Shown in pieces: positions 54,912-64,000 of a stretch of DNA of 64,000 nucleotides (position 1 is the first letter of the stretch; each line of letters begins with the position of its first letter). Source of the DNA: Sphingorhabdus sp. GTDB lineage: Bacteria; Pseudomonadota; Alphaproteobacteria; Sphingomonadales; Sphingomonadaceae. Position numbers and translations under genes: made by a program. The notes under the pieces were generated by a model that did not search any database, had not been told where the DNA came from, and was given only the letters and a program-made list of their open reading frames with translations. The DNA lies in contig NZ_JAAVVZ010000005.1 of assembly GCF_023910635.1 (NCBI RefSeq), positions 1 to 64,000 of the forward strand. Direction: 5' to 3'.

Positions 54912-57416
54912 TTACCCAGTTTTTTCCAAAACGGGGGCTGCGTCAGTAAACACGTCTGTCTTAAGCATATGCACAGCGCGTATGATCTCTTGCTCGATTT
55001 GGGCAAGATATTGATGCTTGTGTTGGGAAAAATCGGCGTCGTTAATTTGTTCTAGCTGACCGCAGAGCAGCGATAGGGCGTGCGCACCCATATTGTTACC
55101 CGAACTTTTGAATGCATGGGCGCAAAAGCGGAATTCAGAAATGTCGCCGTTTTTGACCGCGCGTCTTACGGGATCAAGCGTTTGATTGATATCTTCAAGG
55201 AAACTCTCGACCATATTGTTAACAAAGGCTTGGTCGCCAATTGAGCGCAGATATTGAATTTGCGTGCGATCAATGGCATCGATTGGGGTGGCTGCTTCGC
55301 ATGACATGCCTTCAACTATATCTTGGCGGCAGGCGGGCTTTATGTCAGGCATCATGAACGTTGCGGCTGAACCCGAGCAATATGTTTCAATTGTTTTTAG
55401 CAGTAACTGCGCATTCACTGGCTTGGTGATCCGCGAGTCCATTCCGGCTTGTAGGCATTTAGCCTCCGTCTCCGCCGTGGCGTCGGCGGTGATGCCAATT
55501 ATCGGCAAATGCCCAGTATCGCCCTCGCTTTGTCGCCACATCATGCACGCATCAATGCCATTCAAGCGCGGCATATTCACATCAAGCAGCAGGATATCGG
55601 TTTCACCCTTTGCGAGTTCAGTAAGCGCTGAATCTCCGTCGGTTGCCATGGATACATGATGACCTGCCGTCTCAAGGATTGCGGCCAATATGTTTCGGTT
55701 TGTCCGATTATCATCGGCCACCAAAACGCGTTTGGGGGTGTACGTTTCGGTTTGCTTCTCGCGCTCTACGTTCGACATCCGCATTTTGGGGGCCAAAGAA
55801 CAACCAATTTTTACGGCGCTTCGAAGTTCTGCAATATTGGGCGTTGCTGACAGGACCGAGGTAAACTGCTTCGGATATTGAATAGGCTCCAAAGCCAATG
55901 TTTCTTCGTTAGACACCAAGATTGGCGCGATATCCGCGTCGGCAAATTGCGTCCATATCTGGTCGTCTGTTGCAATGTCCTTGGCGAGGCGCTCTGGCAA
56001 CAGGGCAATCTGAAATTGCTGTAGGTCGAGATTGCCAATGGCAAGAGATAGTACAGAACTGTCCGCGCAGGCTATGTGACGGAGGCGCATATTCTCGATA
56101 GCTTGTGCCTGCGACAACAGGTCCGGTGACATTTGTCCAAAGGCAAGGACGTTGATGTCGGCTCCTGCATGCATGTCGTTAAGATTGAGGGAATATTCGA
56201 GCGTCTCAACAGGAATTTCGATACGAAATGTGCTGCCTTGGCCAATCTGGCTTTTTAGGCTGATGTCGCCATCCACTTGTTCGGTTAGCTGTTTGCAGAT
56301 GGAAAGCCCTAGGCCAGTTCCGCCAAAGCGGTTCATAACTGTATCGTCTGCCTGCTGAAAGGGCTGGAAAATGCGCTGGTTTGCGGATTCAGCAATACCA
56401 ATGCCTGTGTCAGACACTGCGAACCAGACTGCATTTTTCTCGGTCCGGCTCAATATTCCGCAGCTTATTGTAATACAGCCGACTTCGGTAAATTTAATCG
56501 CATTCCCGACGAGATTGAGGAGTATGTTCCGAATAACGCTGGTGGGCCCGCTGATGATATCATCGCTCATGGGAGCAGCCTGAAGATGCAGCGCGAGGCC
56601 CTTTTCTTCGATCTGGACGGTCATGATGTCCCTGATCTCGGCGAGGAGGTCCGTCGGTCGGAAGGCGGTTCGCTTGACTTCGGTACTGCCCGTGCCTGCT
56701 TTGGCGACGTCGATAAGCTGTTCAATCAGGTGGAGGAGATGTTCGCCTGCCAATACGCTTGCCTCTACCATGTCTTTTTGGCCGGCTGGCATGTTGGACT
56801 GACGCAGATGGTTGCCATAACCGATGATCGCATTCAGTGGGGTTCTCAGTTCATGGCTTACACTAGCCAGGAAATAGCTCTTTGCCTTGCTCGCCGATTC
56901 CGCCTGCGCTTTTGCCTTTGAAATGCTTCGGATAAGCGTCGAGCAATAAGCAGGAATGGCAAGCAATGTGACGGTTAGAGTCAAGCCCAGCGCATAATTT
57001 TGCTGCCAATAATCTGTTGTCATAACCAAACAGCCAAAGGCAACCGTCGACAGCGCCGCAGCTGACAACAGCCATTTTATACCAAAGCGAAAACCAGTGC
57101 TTAACGTCAGCAACAGCAGAGCAGGGAAGAAAAGGGACATCTGTTCCGGATAATGATACATCACCACAAAAGCCGAAATGATGTCGAAGGCCATTGCCAA
57201 AGATAAGCGCTTTTCCAGTTCCAAAATGCCATGTTTTTGCAAGACAAAAAGAACGGCGTTAGCGCCAACATAAGTGGATAACGCCCAAATGATCAGCGCA
57301 TCAAAGGCGCCGAAATAGCTGACGAAAATGGCCGCGCCACCAAGCAATATGCGCGTGACCAGCAATTGCTGCTCTGGCGTGAATGCGTCGCCAATGAGGC
57401 TCCGTGGGTGGTTCAT
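54912..57416 (-). CDS. Hybrid sensor histidine kinase (TM-HisKA-HATPase-REC-HPt)
   Basis: ASVSHELRTPLNAIIGYGNHLR; FGGTGLGLSICKQL; VLVADDNRTNRNILAAIL...LLDVNMP; CAHAFKSSGNNMGA HPt. Confidence 0.95.
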   Translation of the reverse strand: MNHPRSLIGDAFTPEQQLLVTRILLGGAAIFVSYFGAFDALIIWALSTYVGANAVLFVLQKHGILELEKRLSLAMAFDIISAFVVMYHYPEQMSLFFPALLLLTLSTGFRFGIKWLLSAAALSTVAFGCLVMTTDYWQQNYALGLTLTVTLLAIPAYCSTLIRSISKAKAQAESASKAKSYFLASVSHELRTPLNAIIGYGNHLRQSNMPAGQKDMVEASVLAGEHLLHLIEQLIDVAKAGTGSTEVKRTAFRPTDLLAEIRDIMTVQIEEKGLALHLQAAPMSDDIISGPTSVIRNILLNLVGNAIKFTEVGCITISCGILSRTEKNAVWFAVSDTGIGIAESANQRIFQPFQQADDTVMNRFGGTGLGLSICKQLTEQVDGDISLKSQIGQGSTFRIEIPVETLEYSLNLNDMHAGADINVLAFGQMSPDLLSQAQAIENMRLRHIACADSSVLSLAIGNLDLQQFQIALLPERLAKDIATDDQIWTQFADADIAPILVSNEETLALEPIQYPKQFTSVLSATPNIAELRSAVKIGCSLAPKMRMSNVEREKQTETYTPKRVLVADDNRTNRNILAAILETAGHHVSMATDGDSALTELAKGETDILLLDVNMPRLNGIDACMMWRQSEGDTGHLPIIGITADATAETEAKCLQAGMDSRITKPVNAQLLLKTIETYCSGSAATFMMPDIKPACRQDIVEGMSCEAATPIDAIDRTQIQYLRSIGDQAFVNNMVESFLEDINQTLDPVRRAVKNGDISEFRFCAHAFKSSGNNMGAHALSLLCGQLEQINDADFSQHKHQYLAQIEQEIIRAVHMLKTDVFTDAAPVLEKTG

Positions 57417-59551
57417 CTTGTGCCAGTCCGGAATTGCGTGCTGGCGCTGCTGAACAGATGGTGCAGATCCTGCACCGAAAGCGGCCGTCCCGTTAGAAAG
57501 CCTTGTACCTCGTCGCAGCCTGCTTCCCGCAATAACGTAAACTGCGCCTCCGTCTCGACGCCCTCTGCCACCACCCGCATGTCGAGAGCGTGCGCAAGAT
57601 GTGTGATCGTAGAGACGATGGCGCGGTCAGTTGCGGATGTTTCGATGCGCGAAATGAAAGTCTGATCGATCTTCAGTCTTGTCGCCGGCAAATCGCGCAA
57701 ATATTGAAGCGATGAATAACCTGTGCCGAAATCATCAATTGAAATCTGGATTCCCGCGTCCCGTAAGGTCGCGAGCTGTTCGTGCACTTTCTGGCTATTA
57801 TCAATGAGTAATTCTTCCGTAATCTCGATTGCCAGCTTGCCTTTCGGTACGGCGTATTTTTCGACGAGACTAAGTATTTCGGTGCACATTGCCGCATATT
57901 GAAACTGCTTTGGCGAAATGTTCACGGCGATATGTGGCAGATCGATATTTTGTTTCGTGAAGCTTGCGATTTGCTTGCAAGCCGCCTCGACAACCCATGC
58001 GCCAACACGGCCAATAAGGCCTGAGTCATTGGCAACCTTGATAAAATCAGCCGGGGTCAAGCGACCCCGAACAGGGTGGTTCCAGCGAACCAATGCTTCA
58101 AGCCCGACATAGTCGCCTGAATGTGTGTCAACAATTGGCTGATATTCTAGGAAAAGCTGATCATTGTTCAAGGCATCGCGCAAGTCGGCCTCAATTCTCG
58201 CATTCATTTGCGCGATATGGTTCATCTTGGGCGAGAAAAAGCAAAAGCAATTCCGGCCTGATGCTTTGGCTTCGTACATCGCAAGGTCAGCGAGGCGAAG
58301 GAGCTCGTCAGGGGAGGAGCCATCTTCGGGGATCAAGGCAACGCCAATACTTGCGCTGATAAGCTGCTCAACGCCGCCGATGGTATAGGGCTCACCAATT
58401 TTGGCGAGCAACCTTGTGCAGATGCCTGAAACGCTGCCATTGTCATCCAGATTTTGGAGCACGATGGCGAATTCGTCACCGCCAATGCGCGCAGCAAAGC
58501 CGTCACTATCCAAAACAGAAATAATACGCTCGGCGACCTGCCGCAGAAGGACATCGCCTGTTTGGTGGCCCCGTGTATCGTTGATGACCTTGAACCGGTC
58601 CAGATCCAGCAGCAACAGCGCCGCGCCGCGCTTGCTAGAATTGCTGTCGTCAATGGCCGTACGCATCCATTGCGCCAATAACGTGCGGTTAGGCAACCCG
58701 GTGAGTATATCATGAAGCGCCAGATGTGTGCGATGTTGCTCGGCAAATTTGCGCGCGGTAATGTCCAAACCCGTCGTCAAGATACCAATCGCTTGATTAT
58801 CCTTGTTCAACAAAGGCGATTTGTTGCAGTGGAAGATGAGCTCGACGCCCTTGCTGACAAATTTCTCTTCGAAGTTCGGGATGGTCACGCCCGAATCCAG
58901 AATGATATTGTTCCGGCGCATTTCGCGTGCGACTAAATCCGGTTCCATAATGTCACTGATCGACTTTCCGACAAGTCCCTCGGGCTCACGTTCGAAAAGC
59001 GCAGCCTGATAGGAGTTTAGGAAGAGGAATTTCCCGTTGCGGTCCGTTGCATTGATGAGAATGGGCGTGGTGTCGATGATTTGCTCAAGCATCGATTTGC
59101 CGCTTTTTTCGTCGTCATCATGGTTGTCAGAAGCACGATTGGTCTCAAGCAACCGGTTCAGTTCACGTTGTCGACGATGCTGATGAATCAGCAATAAAGC
59201 GCGATCGCGAAATTCTATGTGGGTAACGGGTGTCTGCAAGAAATCTGTGGCACCTGCGTCAAGTGCGATGATCCGACATTCTCGGTCTTGTCTCGCCGTG
59301 ATGATAATCGCTGGAATATGCGCGCCAACCGTCCGCGACCGGATTTTGCTAATAAATTCGGCACCGTTCATTTCCGGCATACGATAATCGACCACCAATA
59401 GGTCAGCCGTCTCGGTCTCAAGCCATTTTAGAGCATCAATCGCGCTGTGAAAGCACTTTGCGGAAAACTCCGGACCCAACATGGCAACATATTGCGCGTA
59501 TACGCGCAGGTTCGTTGACCGATCATCCACAATGACAATACGCGCTTGCAT
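57413..59551 (-). CDS. Response regulator with PAS, GGDEF and EAL domains
   Basis: N-terminal REC VVDYRMPEMNG; RIGGDEFAIVL; EALVRWNHPVRG; DDFGTGYSSLQYL; ATGA overlap with the histidine kinase gene. Confidence 0.95.
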   Translation of the reverse strand: MQARIVIVDDRSTNLRVYAQYVAMLGPEFSAKCFHSAIDALKWLETETADLLVVDYRMPEMNGAEFISKIRSRTVGAHIPAIIITARQDRECRIIALDAGATDFLQTPVTHIEFRDRALLLIHQHRRQRELNRLLETNRASDNHDDDEKSGKSMLEQIIDTTPILINATDRNGKFLFLNSYQAALFEREPEGLVGKSISDIMEPDLVAREMRRNNIILDSGVTIPNFEEKFVSKGVELIFHCNKSPLLNKDNQAIGILTTGLDITARKFAEQHRTHLALHDILTGLPNRTLLAQWMRTAIDDSNSSKRGAALLLLDLDRFKVINDTRGHQTGDVLLRQVAERIISVLDSDGFAARIGGDEFAIVLQNLDDNGSVSGICTRLLAKIGEPYTIGGVEQLISASIGVALIPEDGSSPDELLRLADLAMYEAKASGRNCFCFFSPKMNHIAQMNARIEADLRDALNNDQLFLEYQPIVDTHSGDYVGLEALVRWNHPVRGRLTPADFIKVANDSGLIGRVGAWVVEAACKQIASFTKQNIDLPHIAVNISPKQFQYAAMCTEILSLVEKYAVPKGKLAIEITEELLIDNSQKVHEQLATLRDAGIQISIDDFGTGYSSLQYLRDLPATRLKIDQTFISRIETSATDRAIVSTITHLAHALDMRVVAEGVETEAQFTLLREAGCDEVQGFLTGRPLSVQDLHHLFSSASTQFRTGTR

Positions 59552-59754
59552 GCAAATGCGCTAAGCTGAGAACCTCAAGAAATGGTTAAAGCCGGGTTTA
59601 CGATTGAGTCATATTCCAATTCAGACAGATGTGTCGGAGGGTGGTTTGCGAAGACAATATTGACAGCTTGCTCGCTTCAGCCTGTATATCCAACAAATCC
59701 GGAACATTCCCATGAGCCTTCGGTTGCCAGAAATATGCAAAAAGGAGCTGAAAA

Positions 59755-59934
59755 ATGCGACTTATCATTTCAATTGGAAGCTTGCGGGCGTTAGGCGCCT
59801 GCAACGAAATGGCAACCGAAGGCGAAACTGCAAATATTGAATTTTTTGGAATCAGAAACAAAATGCAAGACTCCCTTAATCTTGTTTCCCTAAGCTGGTT
59901 GCGTCTACTTGAAACGAAAGCACGCTGGGCATGA
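59755..59934 (+). CDS. Putative small lipoprotein (59 aa), not in the supplied ORF track
   Basis: AAGGAG Shine-Dalgarno 8 nt upstream of ATG; lipobox-like LGAC; ATGA overlap with next gene: MRLIISIGSLRALGACNEMATEGETANIEFFGIRNKMQDSLNLVSLSWLRLLETKARWA. Confidence 0.45.
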   Translation: MRLIISIGSLRALGACNEMATEGETANIEFFGIRNKMQDSLNLVSLSWLRLLETKARWA

Positions 59935-60728
59935 GGGCAGTTATGGCGACATTTAAGGCAAAGCTGTATCGTAAGAGCGTTTCGGCAGTCGCTTGGCTTG
60001 ACGGCGGGATGCCAAAGATAATCATGGGATGGGTCGCCTGTATTGTAGTCGCCGGGATATTGCGGACCAGTTTTTCAGCATCCCCCATCACGAGCGGTGC
60101 CAGCCTGTTTCAAACGGTATTACCTTATATGCTGTTGGGGCTGTCCCCGGTTGCGGCATATTGGATCGCGGATCAACTTTTCCCCCGCGGATTGCTAATG
60201 CAACAACCCGAAATCCGTCTTTCGCGTATCGGTAAATGGCGTTCGGTGGACGTCCTTGTTGCGCGGGCAAACCCGATATTTGGTCCAACTGGCATGATGG
60301 CATCGCTGTTGATCGGAATGCTACTTAACGTCCCCGTCCGCAGCCTTGAATTCCTTGCGGCCGTGCCCGCTATGAATGGCAATGCGCCATTATGGGGCCA
60401 AGTCTTGTTCGCAGTGACCACATTTGATGTTGTCGTTATGAACTTTCTCTACATTTTATGTTTCATGGCGGCGCTGCGCTGCGTGCCATGGTTCCCGCGC
60501 TTTCTCTTTGTCGTATGGGGCTTTGACATCAGCGCGCAATTGTTCATGGCCCATGTTGTCGCAGGGACAGCGGGGTTGCCCGTCGGCGTGGGTGAAGCTC
60601 TGGTAAACCTGCTTCAGGGCAATATGCAAAAAGTGCTGATAAGCATGGCTATTTGGCTGCCCTATCTTATCCTCTCCGAACGGGTAAATCTTACCTATCG
60701 CAGCCGTGTTGCGCTGAACCCGGCCTGA
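59931..60728 (+). CDS. Hypothetical multi-TM membrane protein
   Basis: Multiple hydrophobic helices; C-terminal RVNLTYRSRVALNPA. Confidence 0.78.
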   Translation: MRAVMATFKAKLYRKSVSAVAWLDGGMPKIIMGWVACIVVAGILRTSFSASPITSGASLFQTVLPYMLLGLSPVAAYWIADQLFPRGLLMQQPEIRLSRIGKWRSVDVLVARANPIFGPTGMMASLLIGMLLNVPVRSLEFLAAVPAMNGNAPLWGQVLFAVTTFDVVVMNFLYILCFMAALRCVPWFPRFLFVVWGFDISAQLFMAHVVAGTAGLPVGVGEALVNLLQGNMQKVLISMAIWLPYLILSERVNLTYRSRVALNPA

Positions 60729-61986
60729 TAGAGCTGGCTATTGCCACGAGGAAGATCGTGATGGGATAGCTGAAATATAGCGCGCCATCGTAAAGCGCAT
60801 AGACAAAAAACCCCACGACAGCGCCCACGCCCGCTGCGCTTTCTCCCTGCGTATAAGGCCATCCCCACCGCCGCAATGTCGGAATACAGATAAGCAATGT
60901 CAGCAACACTGAAAACACTCCGCCAGAGAATAGCATTTGCAGCGGCAGATTATGCGGGTGGAAAAAGCTGGCGGGTTTGGATGGGCCGGACTTGAGAAAC
61001 TGGTTGATGCCCCAGCCCAATAGGGGCCTCTGGCTAATCTTTTCTATGGTGCCCGACCACAGGGCGGTCCGGCCTGAGCTTGTGTCGTGGCCAGCTTTCG
61101 CGGTGACATCCGCCATGCCTGTTGCTTCTGCAATACCATAAATGGGGTGCGGCAGAGGCAATATAGCTACCATCGCGGTGGACAACAGCGCCGATGCAGC
61201 AAAGAACTTCACGATTGATTTGCGATGACCCGCAGCTAGGAAAAACGTCGCAGTCACCACCACCAACGATGCCAGTAACGGACCGCGAGATCCGGTCCAT
61301 AACGACAGGCCAAAACTGACCGCTCCGAACGATATTGGCAACACCCACCGCAGCCACATATTCGCCCGGTCGTGCATCGTGATCAGGCAAACCAGACCTG
61401 CCGTCACGCCAGCAAAGGCAAAATGCCCGATATGCCGAACATTATTCACGCCCGGTATTCTGGATATCCATTCACCGTCTTGAGGGGAATTGAGGAATAT
61501 GTGGAGGGCCCACAATAAAGTCCACATCAATGTGCCTGCGCCGATGGACAACCATATGATTTGCGTAAATCGCGTCCCCGCCGTTCGCAAAACGTCGATG
61601 AGCGCCAGAAAAAACAAACCGGCAATCATCAGCTTGGCCATGCCGATACTTGCAAGAAGATAGTCTTTTCCGGGTTGGAACGACACAAAGATGGCGAGTA
61701 TAAGCCACAGTACCAAAGCGAATTTGGATATGAAGGGCAGTGCCTGCACCGCGCGGAACGGAGAAAAGCTCCCGCTCATCGCCGACAATATAAAAACCAG
61801 TTGAACCAATGGGACCGCGAACGCGTTGGTGCGGACGAATATTTGCCAGCCTTCGGGGGCACTGGTGATGTCGAGCGGGGCCAGCACCATCCATGCGGGC
61901 AAAAGGCCAACGAGTATCGCAGCAACGCCCATCCGCATCCGAAAATTATCGTTATGCATATATTCCCCCAAACTGATCCGCCGCAC
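60691..61986 (-). CDS. O-antigen ligase / Wzy-like polymerase family protein
   Basis: LSLWTGSRGPLLASLVV; RPLLGWGINQFLK...FHPHNLPLQMLFSGGV; ~10 TM. Confidence 0.9.
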   Translation of the reverse strand: MRRISLGEYMHNDNFRMRMGVAAILVGLLPAWMVLAPLDITSAPEGWQIFVRTNAFAVPLVQLVFILSAMSGSFSPFRAVQALPFISKFALVLWLILAIFVSFQPGKDYLLASIGMAKLMIAGLFFLALIDVLRTAGTRFTQIIWLSIGAGTLMWTLLWALHIFLNSPQDGEWISRIPGVNNVRHIGHFAFAGVTAGLVCLITMHDRANMWLRWVLPISFGAVSFGLSLWTGSRGPLLASLVVVTATFFLAAGHRKSIVKFFAASALLSTAMVAILPLPHPIYGIAEATGMADVTAKAGHDTSSGRTALWSGTIEKISQRPLLGWGINQFLKSGPSKPASFFHPHNLPLQMLFSGGVFSVLLTLLICIPTLRRWGWPYTQGESAAGVGAVVGFFVYALYDGALYFSYPITIFLVAIASSIRPGSAQHGCDR

Positions 61987-62178
61987 GCCTAGCCTGATTA
62001 TTTACCGGTTCAAGTTCACGAACATAGTTAACAATTCGTGCGTGCAGGCCTGTAGTTTTCCATATGTTACAACCGACGCCCATTAACCATTAGGGTTATA
62101 TATCTTTAGTAACATATTGTGATTCGGTCACTTTATTGCCGTAGAAGTACAATTTTACGTCATGGTTAACAAAACTGA

Positions 62179-62200
62179 ATTGTAAACTGTTGTTTACAAT
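62179..62200. promoter_or_regulatory. Perfect 22-bp dyad ATTGTAAAC-TGTT-GTTTACAAT upstream of flp pilin
   Basis: 9-bp arms, 4-nt spacer, in AT-rich intergenic region. Confidence 0.6.
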
Positions 62201-62413
62201 GCGTAAATTAAAATTGTTGACGATGATGCCCGTTTTGGAGGAGTTTTTACGTGTTCTAGGAAAACGAACGCGAATTGTGGCCAGACGCAACGCTGGTTTG
62301 AAAAAAATAACAGGGTCGCGTTTGGCACCAGTTTGTCTCCCTTTCCTAGTGCTCATCTTGTTCGGTCGGACACCGAAAGGGAATTTGCTTAGTTTTTGAT
62401 AAGGGGTTTTATT

Positions 62414-62602
62414 ATGGTTAAATTTGTAACTTCGTTTTTGCGTGACGAGAGCGGCGCTTCGGCTGCTGAATACGCTTTGATCCTCGCGATCGTTGGTACC
62501 GCTATCGTTGCCGGGGCATTAACATTGGGCCAAGAAATTGGAAATGCAATGACTGATGCTGGTGACTGCATTAAGACAGGTACAGCAGCAGCCTGCTCAT
62601 AA
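62414..62602 (+). CDS. Flp family type IVb pilin
   Basis: FLRDESGASAAEYALILAIVGTAIVAGALTLG prepilin motif (G/xxxxEY). Confidence 0.95.
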   Translation: MVKFVTSFLRDESGASAAEYALILAIVGTAIVAGALTLGQEIGNAMTDAGDCIKTGTAAACS

Positions 62603-62607
62603 ATAAA

Positions 62608-62648
62608 TTCCCGCCGCATTGGGCGACAGTGCGGCGGGCTATTTTTAT
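62608..62648 (+). terminator. Hairpin + U-tract after flp
   Basis: CCCGCCGCATTGGGCGACAGTGCGGCGGGCTATTTTTATTT. Confidence 0.75.
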
Positions 62649-62677
62649 TTATCACGAACATTGGGGCGGAATGCAGA

Positions 62678-63634
62678 ATGCTTGCAAATCGTAATTTGCT
62701 GATCGTCGCGATTGCGGCATTCATCGGCATCATTGCCGTTGTTATAGCCAATAGCTATTTGTCGGGCGCTGAAAAGCAGCAACAGGTTGCTGCGGAACAA
62801 GGGCGCCTGGTACAGATAGCCGTTGCGCGGGTGCCATTGGAATATGGTGCAACGCTGACGTCGGAAAATATCCGGATGGTAAGCTGGCCAGCAACATCCA
62901 TGCCTGTTGGCGCGTTTCAATCGCCCAAGGGGCTTTATGGTGGTGAGGCCCGCATTGTCTTGCGTCCCATCGAACCGGGTGAACCGATTTTGCCGGGCAA
63001 GATCACCGGCTTTGGCGGCAGAGCCAGCCTTTCGGAATTGCTTGAAACCGATATGCGCGCCGTTGCGGTGCGCATAAATGATGTGGCCGGGGTTGCAGGC
63101 TTTGTCCTTCCCGGTGACCGCGTCGATGTGCTGTTGACGCGCACGCCAATGCTTGATGGCGAAGCGGGCGAGGTGGAGCCAGTCACGGATATTCTACTAC
63201 AAAATGTCGGCGTTCTGGCCATCGACCAATCACCGAACGAGAAAAAAACCGAACCGACAGTGGGTAAGACGGCAACATTGACCGTAGACCAACAAGGCGC
63301 GCAAAAATTGGCGCTTGCGGGGCAGGTCGGCACATTGTCTTTGGCCTTGCGCAATGCCGCGAACCAAGACGAGTTTATGTCACAGACCGTGGGAACCCGG
63401 GATTTGGGTCAAGGTAACACGGGGGCTAGCCTTTATGCTGGACCCGCAGAGCGCAATACTGCGCCGCCTGCATTTACCGCCAATCCGTTCCCTTATCCAT
63501 CCCAGCCTGTGGCCGCCATGCGACGCGGCGCAGTAGCAGCAGTTAGGCCACGGCCAGCCAATTCGGTTGGCGTCGAAATCGTGCGTGGGACGACCAGCAC
63601 AAGTTACGACGTCACGCGCCAGGGGGGATTTTAA
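62678..63634 (+). CDS. cpaB: Flp pilus assembly protein CpaB (RcpC)
   Basis: N-terminal TM; ARVPLEYGATLTSENIRMVSWPATSMPVGAF; SAF-domain GFVLPGDRVDVLLTRTP. Confidence 0.94.
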   Translation: MLANRNLLIVAIAAFIGIIAVVIANSYLSGAEKQQQVAAEQGRLVQIAVARVPLEYGATLTSENIRMVSWPATSMPVGAFQSPKGLYGGEARIVLRPIEPGEPILPGKITGFGGRASLSELLETDMRAVAVRINDVAGVAGFVLPGDRVDVLLTRTPMLDGEAGEVEPVTDILLQNVGVLAIDQSPNEKKTEPTVGKTATLTVDQQGAQKLALAGQVGTLSLALRNAANQDEFMSQTVGTRDLGQGNTGASLYAGPAERNTAPPAFTANPFPYPSQPVAAMRRGAVAAVRPRPANSVGVEIVRGTTSTSYDVTRQGGF

Positions 63635-63638
63635 GCGC

Positions 63639-64000
63639 ATGAAAAAGGCATATTTCCTGACCGCAGCATTGCTTGCACTGGTCACGCCCCCCGCCGCACT
63701 GGCGCAGGGCTATTCCACATCATCTGACGCTGGCCTGCTTGCGGGGCAGTTGGATGTCCCATTGCACAAAAGCCAAGTTGTGACCGTAGACCGTCCCTTT
63801 TCCAAAGCGATGGTTGGCAATGACGAAATCGCCGATATTGTTCCTGTTACCAACCGATCACTTTATGTGCTGGGTAAGAAAATGGGCACGACCAGCCTGA
63901 CGATTTATGACCGTAACAATATCGTTATCTCGGTGGTCGATGTCGCTGTAGGGCCGGACATTGTTTCGCTGCGGCGGCAAATGGCCGAGCTGATCCCCGG
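63639..64000 (+). CDS. cpaC: Type II/III secretion secretin CpaC (RcpA), truncated by window end
   Basis: MKKAYFLTAALLALVTPPAALAQ signal; VTVDRPFSKAMVGNDEIADIVPVTNRSLYVLGKKMGTTSLTIYD (BON/secretin N-domain). Confidence 0.9.
   Translation, partial: MKKAYFLTAALLALVTPPAALAQGYSTSSDAGLLAGQLDVPLHKSQVVTVDRPFSKAMVGNDEIADIVPVTNRSLYVLGKKMGTTSLTIYDRNNIVISVVDVAVGPDIVSLRRQMAELIP

Overview
This 64 kb window looks chromosomal and alphaproteobacterial. Gene content (PHB/glyoxylate metabolism, CcrM, BamD-RecN-LigA order, repeat style) suggests Sphingomonadales, but that is inference because no search was run. Most of it is core gene neighbourhoods: bamD-recN-ligA; phhA; a fasciclin / anti-sigma / ECF sigma cluster; prmA; sdhCDA; aceA with its XRE/Scf-type regulator; a POT peptide transporter with two amidohydrolases; glmM-thiD(VOC)-rnhB-ccrM-folP; an NtrC-type regulator; a coxIV/pntAA/pntAB/pntB operon; hspQ; tRNA-Ser(CGA); an EPS export gene; a c-di-GMP/phosphorelay pair; an O-antigen ligase-like protein; and the start of a Tad/Flp pilus locus. 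The accessory part is about 44.46-54.1 kb, starting at the 3' end of tRNA-Ser. Main points for follow-up: (1) an inverted-repeat element family with TTAGGGTCAGGACCAC termini (three full copies, one solo end, one 12-bp footprint). Its terminal TAG doubles as the stop codon of several flanking genes, and one internal hairpin shows compensatory changes between copies. (2) A 147-bp duplication (about 96% identical, offset 4088 bp) of the EPS export gene 5' end, which truncates a TetR gene. (3) A 21-nt repeat of the tRNA-Ser 3' end at 52.03 kb, consistent with att sites of an island lacking a visible integrase. (4) An 843-bp IS5-family element inserted exactly at the edge of an inverted-repeat copy. 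(5) A DUF559 cassette inside the pnt operon bounded by inverted repeats. (6) Five GANTC sites in 73 bp upstream of ccrM. (7) A ThiD-VOC domain fusion. (8) Several small ORFs absent from the supplied track.
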